From contig CM034144.1 in NCBI GenBank assembly GCA_019914995.1, positions 5,983,489 through 6,047,488 of the forward strand: 64,000 nt of DNA, written 5' to 3'. Numbering within the stretch: the stretch's first letter is position 1; each line of letters starts with the position of its first letter. The notes under the pieces were generated by a model, which had not been told where the DNA came from, did no database searches, and saw nothing but the letters and a program-made list of their open reading frames with translations. The position numbers were made by a program, and so were the translations under genes. The stretch comes from Acanthochlamys bracteata (taxonomy: Eukaryota > Streptophyta > Magnoliopsida > Pandanales > Velloziaceae). Positions 56,366 through 64,000 of this stretch are shown here, piece by piece.

Positions 56366-58617
56366 GGTAGAACTTTGGTAATCCTTTTGTGTTTTTCTTA
56401 TTTGAAATCGAATCTTTTTTGCAGAAACTTTTTTGAGTAGAGCTTGATTGACGTAGAATTTAGTTGGTTCTGTTCTTGTTGACCAAAAAAGAATTGGGAT
56501 TGAAGAAGCTTTCTTTGTTAGGTTAATTTGTATGAATTTGGAAACATTGATAGAAACTTATTGTTAATTTAACTGTGCCAGTTGTAAAGATTAAACTAGT
56601 ATGGACTTGTATGACGAAGTCGTGTTTTGCTGTTACTGGAATGGAGTTCTTAGTTATTGTTAGTTTCAGTTTGAATTTTGTGTGTTTGATGCTACTTAAA
56701 CACACGTGTTGCGCTTTTCCGTGTATCTAAGTGGTATCTTATGCAACCTGCTCCTGTAGTACTTTTATTATGAATTGTTATTGGATATATGCTGCATTTC
56801 CGACCTCATGATATGTTCTGCAAAGTAAGCTCCTCAACTTTTGCAGGAAAAGAATTGATATGTGTTTATATGCTTAGATTACATTCATTCATGTGTGCAA
56901 CATGCAAAAATTTTGGGTGATTATGTTATGCTGTTTCTGGATCCACTCCATAATACTTATTAATGAGTTGACATCAAGTTTTAGTGCTTTAAGGGAATGT
57001 ATGATTGTGGATAACTGTGCTTTATTGCTGTGTTGATTTGTGACGCTCTCTTATGTGATTATGCAGTAGTCAATTTTCCTGCCTCAAATGAGGTATCTAG
57101 ATGATGGTAAGATATGCGTTCCTAACTGAGAATATCGAGAAAATTGGACAAAATTTGAAACATTCATGAAGTTTAACCTTCCCGGTGGAACAGAACCCTT
57201 GGTTATATGGATAATAGGTTGATATATCTCCCATAAGTTTTTGTTTCTAAATTATGGGCTGTCCATGTATCTGGACTAATACTTCTCCAGTATTATCCAC
57301 AAAATAGCTGTAATTCTTTGATGATTTTTTATATGCTTCTGTTAATCTTTCGTATTGAATTTGTTAGAATGGCATCAACATGTTTCCCAAACTTGTAAGC
57401 TGGTCAGATCTAGAACTTCTTCTCCGCAATCGGTTAGCATTCTGCAATCTAAGAACCCAATGCTTCTTGTCTGGATGAATAATAATAGGCAATAGCTGGT
57501 GATTGATTACTTGATCTATGATCATGTAGTAATTCTGTTACTGCTCTTTGTTATGCTTGCGTTCTCTGCAAACATCTAAAGTTTTTTGGGGGCAATATTT
57601 TGTTTATGCTCAAGTAAAATTTACTTGCATTAGCTATTTAAGACATAGTTCTGATGATTCTGTTCTTTTAAATCTTATTTCAGGAAACTCGGATGAATTA
57701 TCAAGTTCATTCGTCCATTGAGGAAACGATTAGAGTGTCGATGTGTGTTTAGGTATATATTTTTAGGTAAACCTTTGAAATATGTAGTATTGTGTAATAT
57801 GGAATGCTTGTAAACATAACAAACAAGCTCCTGCTATATATCTTGTTTATATATATATTAATAAATGCCACAGTTCAACTTTCTCTATGAAGCGAGTAGT
57901 GCTGCAAGTTTTCTTCATTCTTTATGTTTTATTTTTTATTTTAATTTTAATTTTGGGATAGCATTGGCATTTCAAGTATTGTTATATCGCAAAGAAGCAG
58001 CAACTTGTCTTTGCATTTTGAAAGATCATTCTTTGTAATGGAAGAGTCCGAACTTTTATTCTCTTTTCAAATTTTGAATTCAGTACTTTATATATTTTAG
58101 TTATTATCGAATGTTTATTTTTATTTTTACATCAAATTTTATTTTCATCAAAACTTAGTTTAAATTTTATTTTATATAATTCAATTCTCACTCTGAGATT
58201 TATTTTTAACAAATTCTATTTTTTACCAAATTTTATTTTTACAAAATAAATTTTCGTAAAATTTATTTCATGTGATTAAAACAAGCTTTAATTATATTAC
58301 CCAAGCAAATAAAACTTATAATTGCACAATTTTAACAAAAGCAATGAACTCGTGCTGACAGCGGAAACAAAAATTCCTTGTACCGAAAAAATGCAGGCGC
58401 ATGTATACCGCATATCCACAAAAACCTTATTCGAACCATGAGATTTGGCAATTTTGAGAGTGTATAGAAGGCTACAAAATTTTTTAGGAAGGCCACCTGC
58501 CCTAAGCCACTCAAAACTTAGCATCAACAAACAAACAAACAAAAAAGAAGGCCCTCAGCCTCCTTTATTGGAATAAATTGTATCTATCAAAATTTTATTT
58601 TTTATGTCAAAGAAACT
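56366..58617. other. OEP7-like 3' region and citrate synthase 3' flank
   Basis: Less AT-rich than the intergenic modules to about 57880, with acceptor-like TTGCAG and TTTCAG sites (56845, 57684), so the OEP7-like transcript may have spliced 3' exons. 57900-58560 has no gene. No other gene found. Confidence 0.4.
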
Positions 58618-61600
58618 TCAAGCAGCACCAGCTTTCTTGGCATAGCTTTCCAGCAAATCAAATGTAACACTTTTCGGCCGTTCAAGTGGAAGCCCAAGAG
58701 CACGGTCCCATATCAACTGCAAAATAGATGTAATTTGAGAATCTATACATCCATGATACTAAAACAATGCAAATGTCTCATCACATGATATTCGATGCAG
58801 ATTGCTAACAACTACATAAAATCATCTTTTATATCTATCTAAGATATTTTAACCAAGAGAAAGTTCCTACTATAATAGATAGCCTAATATTGTGAAAGAT
58901 TTAAAGATAAGTCCAGCCACAGTAATAAAAATATGCATCCTTAACAATGGGATACTGGCTTTTTCATGTCAATAAATAAAATGTGTCAAAACTTCAGAAA
59001 ATACCAAAGAACTAAGAGGAAGTGAGGGCAGATAGAAACCTGTGAACCAACACCCATGCTTCTGGAGACTCCGAAAAGAACAGTGAAATATCTATACAGC
59101 ACAAAATGTCAAACATTTAAATGTAATATAAATATGTAAACAATGTAAAGCATGTTTTGATGACCAAAGGGCCTCTCAACTATTAAGAACTGTTAAAGAT
59201 GGCTAAGAGGATTACTTCGCTTCTGAAAGACCGAAATGACTCAGCACAACACCACTGTGAGCGTCAACATTAGGCCATGGATTCTTCACCTGCAGACAAG
59301 GATCTCCCCATTTGAGCAAGCAATAAATATCATAAATGAAAGGCTCATGCTTGTTAACTAAAACACGCTCGCCAATAGTGTATGGTCATGGTACAACATC
59401 ATTAAACTTGATCTCTGAGAAGTAACCTTCCCTGAATAACTGATACACATTTTCCAAATGGATACAAAAGCCACGATACAAAATATATTACTAAAGAACA
59501 AATGGGGCATGAAAGAATGACACTAAACCGGGAACTTCAAGTAACACAAAGATGTCTCAACCTCGATCACAGATAGCGGGAATATGTTTACAATCCTAAG
59601 GTTTTATCTTTCTACAAAAGGTTGTAGTCAACCTCAACATGCCGATTAAGGTTTTTAAAAAAAAATTTGAAAACAAAACAGAAAGCCCGACAGTTTTCAG
59701 TACTAGGAAACACCAGAACACTTTAGCATCAACAATTGTGGAGGTTGACTAAACCGTTTCACATTATATCTGACTAAATTAGAGCAGCATATTTGTCAAG
59801 TAAGGCAGCAGTATAAATGCGAGAAATACCTTTCCGAGCCCTAATAAGATTGGTGGAACAATATCATACAGCTTCGATACCTGCCAAAGTAGAATGTCGA
59901 GATGCATTAGTTTTCTAAATAGGTAGTACAAGAAAAAGAGTCAATATGAAGTTGAAGAATAAGGACCAGCTGGAATAGAGGATCATCAGGTAAATGTTTC
60001 AAAGAAAATTCTCTGAAGGCAGTATATCTTGGATCTGTCTTGCGCAGCACCCCATGCCCAAATCCAGGAACAACCTGCAAAACAAGTTTAGAAGCTTTTT
60101 ACAAATCCTGGTACATGCAAACATAAAGTAAAAAATTTCCAAGGTTAAAGGAGAATTAATAGATAGACCTTAAACTAGCAGCGTAAATCATATCTTATAA
60201 ACAAAGAAATAAAGGTATAGTTTAGCTTACCAAGAAGCAAAATCTCCTTAGGAAAAGGGAACATAAGCAGAATCCAGAAAACAAAGACAAGACGACATTC
60301 CATTACAGAGTTACTCCATGAGTATGAAGGCAACAACAGATGGGCTCCTTTAGGACTCATAGCCAGTGATTTCTTACCATTTTTAATTGTAGAAAATGTC
60401 TAAACATGTACAATGTAAATGCTAGCAGATTCGTTGCTTCTACTAATCAGATGGTACACAATACCTTACAAGAGGCGTGCACAGAAATACAATAGAAAAA
60501 ATTTATCAAACAAATAAAACGGACAGGTAACAATGTACTTAAAAAACAGTAACATACTACTTTGCTTTCTTCCCAACTACCAAAAAATCACCCTAAACCA
60601 AAACGAGCCCAATAAATCACATAGTCAAAAATGCAAATTTACCCCAAAAAAGAACATGTTATCACACAAAAACTATACCTTTCCACTGTTCAATGTTTTC
60701 CAAACATAATCCTTTATCTTGTCAGCAGATGCATTTTCTCCGCACTCCTCAACCACAGATATGAGCCACCGCAACACTTCCTGTCAACAGAAGAGAAAAT
60801 CTAAGTTAACTGAACCTAGAAAACAAGCTATACGTTAAAACACAAGATGCCTTCATCCTAAACACGGAAGTCTGAGAAACAACTAAATGAAATTTGAACA
60901 AACTCATACCATGATATGATAACTTCTTTTAGGAACTTGTGTAACAAACTTTAAAAATCTTCAAAAAGGTAGCTTTCATTTCCAAGCTTAATTTTCTTAT
61001 TAAATAGCAACCAACAAGCAACACCATCCATTACCATTTGTTAGGCATTGTCACCCCCAGAGACACTGTCCTCAGCCACTCAACTACTGCATCTACGACA
61101 ACCATCCAACACTATTGTTGACATGCTGACAAACACCAGAAGCCACCATTACTAGAATAAACAGCCGCATAGGAACTGTAACTCATTGCTTCCAATTCTT
61201 GATAAGCAACAATGCTTGACAGGACCAACCATTACCAGGGACTAAAAAATTATAAACTAGCTACAAGCACCTACAACTTCGGAACAACTAATCTACTAAC
61301 ATCTTTTCCTTTAGAATAAATGTTGCTCTGTAGTGAATAAAACTATGTTTCTAATAAGTAATTGAGCACCAAATTGGTTTAAGATATATATAAAGCTGCA
61401 GAATCAAAGTCGTATAGACTGAAAAGAACTACAAACGAAGTACATAGACTGATAGCTATATTACTAACTTTTGAGATATAAAATCTAGAATTATGGAAAT
61501 ATGTATCTACCTGATTGGCCAAGCCATGAAGTGGGCCAGCCAAACCATTCAATGCAGCTGCAAACGCAAGGTAAGGATCTGATAGAGGACTTGCAACCTT

Positions 61601-63022
61601 AGAAAGAGCACAAGATATGTCAAAGATGCAAATCAAAATGATCCAAAAGTAATCACCTTTCTATGCCTTATAAGACAGAAGCTCTCAAAATGAAATGGTA
61701 CAAAAGGAAACTTCTAAGCATAACTCACCAGATGAGCTGTGTGGGAACTAACATTTCCACCTTCATGATCACTACAAACACATGCCAACAAAAGAATCAA
61801 TGGCATATTCATACAAGCTAAGGAATTACACAAAAGGGACACGTCCAAAATATACACAAACCTATGAATGGTTAGGTAAAGCCTCATCAGTTCGTGCATC
61901 TTTGGATCACCATATCCAAGCATGTGACAGAAATTGGCACCATAATCAAGGGAAGTATCAGCATCTATATATTTTGAACCCTTGTAAATTCTGCAGAGCA
62001 AGATAACAGCTATCAGCTAAACCAGCTCAATCTCAAGAGAGCCCAAAGTACCTGAACGTGTGAGTTTTTTTGTGTATGTTCTTAGAAGGAAAAAGCTTTG
62101 AGCACAGTATGGAAGGGTGTCCCCCAATTCATAAAAGTTTTACAGACATTAGCACATGAGTATGAAAATTTACATCTCTATACATAAAAAAAAAAGAGCA
62201 CTCGTTTTAAGAAGTGAAGGTATAAACGTGTGCCAAGCTTGTGAGACCTGTAAAAGGCAATTTAAGAGAACATACCAAAAAACAAAAAAGAACGAAGTAA
62301 TATGAAAGCAATACACTAGATATGCACGTGTAACAGCAAAAGCAATATTATTATTATGTTATGTGAAAACCTTTAGCTCTTTTATATAGAGACCAAAAAA
62401 AACAAAAAAAAATGAACATAATCGCTGTGCAAAACAGAGGATGTCTCTGTGTACTTGCCTGCGGTAAATATAAGCTGCCACTGGCGGAACCCGAGCAATT
62501 ATGTTAAGACAGTCTTCATATGTAGGTTCCCAGAACCTGCACAATGTATTGTGCATGTCAATACAGTATCAAAAAGTTGATCAAATACAAACAACCCAAG
62601 GTGTTTGAATATCACTTGTCTTTAGATATTCCTTTTTCGTAAGCCTTCTGAAATTCACTCTCAGTCTGGAATATGAAGTTAAAAAGAAAGGGTCAATATT
62701 GCCAATGTAGAATGATAGTATCAAACAATTCCAAATAATTACTTAGTTTACAACTACACACAAAATATCCACATACATCGTTATTAACTTTGAAATTTTG
62801 ACATGTTTAGAATATGTTATTAATTGCACAATGATGTTTACAATATTGAGATTGAAGCAACTGTTGGAAGCAACATTCACTTTATTCTAGAATATGCATA
62901 GAAACATCAATAATTTTCACAATGACAAATACAACGAACCTGCAGTGCCATGACTCCAGTTGTAAATTGTGTCATTGGATGAGCACTCACTGGAAGACTA
63001 TCAATTGCTTTGTAGACATGAT
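58618..63022 (-). CDS. Citrate synthase, mitochondrial type (3' part; 5' end beyond window)
   Basis: Twelve exons (62940-63022, 62616-62665, 62459-62536, 61862-61990, 61729-61771, 61511-61597, 60679-60780, 59967-60074, 59830-59880, 59216-59289, 59040-59091, 58618-58716) give the C-terminal ~318 residues; exon 62940-63022 starts in phase 2 and its upstream exon(s) lie to the right of the window. The enzyme joins oxaloacetate and acetyl-CoA to form citrate at the start of the TCA cycle. The three catalytic residues of the family are present: His in [11 protein letters not shown], His in [15 protein letters not shown] and Asp in [21 protein letters not shown] and [12 protein letters not shown] are also typical. 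The C-terminus (YAKKAGAA) has no peroxisomal SRL-like ending. The intron after exon 62459-62536 uses a GC donor (see findings). Confidence 0.93.
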
Positions 63023-64000
63023 CTGCAACAAGAAGCCAGCTCCTTTAGTATAACCACATATGTCAAAGACATAGCTTGAACAGTTTTTTCACAATATTAT
63101 GAATAAGTAATCCAACAGAACTATATCTAGGGCAAAGCAAAAGATGAAAGTAGTTGTGATAAAAAACATTAAGCTGCTCATAGGATAGTAGCAACAGAGA
63201 ACAAACCCTCTTAACTGCTTGAAAAATCAGAAAACTACAAGACAGAAAGTACTGTGATTTAAAAAAACGTACTATAAAGCAGCTCAAGTCCAACAAAAAG
63301 GAGACAAAAAGTTAGAGCACAAGTTTGACAAAGCAGGACTACTATAATAGAAGTAGCAGTTTAAGCTGGAACACAGTACATGCATCACCAGATATACACC
63401 AAGAAAAAGGACAACAGTCAGCTCCAGAAAGAAAGAACTGGCATAAGTTAAAGCATTGATATTGTGCATGTACAAAAAAGATGTTTTATAGCTTCTTATG
63501 TGCTAAGCACATTATACAATTTCCCAATTGCAAAATGAGGATAAATCTCATGGCTTAAACTTGAGCCCATAGGTGCACCTACAGACACGAAACGGTATGC
63601 AGACAAAATGTATTATAGCTTATTAAGTACCAGAACATCTACAGGATTCCTCTATTGCAAAATATGGTCACATCCCTGTCTAAACGTATGTTTCAAGGAT
63701 TATGCGCAGTGTTGGAAAATGCATCTTAAGAGACTTGGGAGCCTTACAATAAAACTAACGTACTCACTTCAATACTCCTTTGTGTACCTTTTGTAAATCT
63801 ACCATCCATCTATGTACACTCATCCAAAGGTGGTGTATCACATTACCGTACAATACAAAAAAGGCATACACAAGGGACTACTCCAAGGAGAATCCATAGT
63901 ATTACTTATCGTTTTATCAGGACAGGTACCACATTTATAATCTAGCAACCTTCTCAATAGGCAAAGAAACAGTTTACGGCCATAACAACCCTATGTCATG
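63023..64000. other. Intron of citrate synthase running off the window
   Basis: No citrate synthase exon was found in these 978 bp on the minus strand, so an intron of at least this length separates the DHVYKAID exon from the upstream ones. No other gene seen. Confidence 0.5.

Overview
The window is nuclear DNA of a eudicot plant; the species cannot be fixed from the sequence. Genes are split by many short GT-AG introns in an AT-rich background, intergenic DNA is packed with small non-autonomous transposons, and the gene content is purely plant: an XCP-type vacuolar papain-like protease, a PIRL leucine-rich-repeat protein, a NAC transcription factor, an OEP7-type chloroplast envelope protein and a plant-type citrate synthase. 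I rebuilt exon structures by hand; for every multi-exon gene below, except the unresolved 45.3-45.6 kb unit, the exon lengths keep one continuous frame across all splice junctions.

Layout. 0-2 kb: a non-autonomous LTR retrotransposon with a 55-bp tandem array, then a gene for a small secreted Gly/Ser/Tyr-rich protein. 3-9 kb: an SDR42E-type 3-beta-HSD-like reductase gene, bracketed by two inverted copies of one ~470-bp transposon family with 8-bp target duplications. 9.7-17.1 kb: a conserved-looking protein of unknown function and a secretory aminoacylase-1 (M20). 17.2-22.8 kb: AT-rich and repeat-like DNA with short ORFs and one TATA box but no gene I can identify. 23-37.5 kb: the densest block, holding a DUF89 damage-control phosphatase (with a LINE fragment in an intron), an XCP-type cysteine protease, a CMP-sialic acid transporter-like nucleotide-sugar transporter and a PIRL LRR protein. 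From memory, close homologues of these four lie together in Arabidopsis at At4g35335-At4g35470, so this looks like conserved microsynteny. 39-44 kb: two small genes sharing a C-terminal NFDDGK motif. 45-47.6 kb: an unresolved spliced unit on the minus strand. 48.5-51.5 kb: two direct copies of a ~780-bp hAT-like element. 53-54.7 kb: a NAC gene close to CUC3. 56 kb: an OEP7-like gene. 58.6 kb to the right edge: the 3' twelve exons of mitochondrial-type citrate synthase, one of whose introns uses a GC-AG donor.

The genes do not form a pathway; they are ordinary single-copy housekeeping and developmental genes. The notable non-genic content is a set of small DNA transposons, including an abundant AT-rich 200-330 bp module whose edges read like GGGTGTTTGG and CCAAACACCC. 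I see no CRISPR, tRNA, rRNA, organellar insertion or viral copy, and nothing I would call a new biological system.
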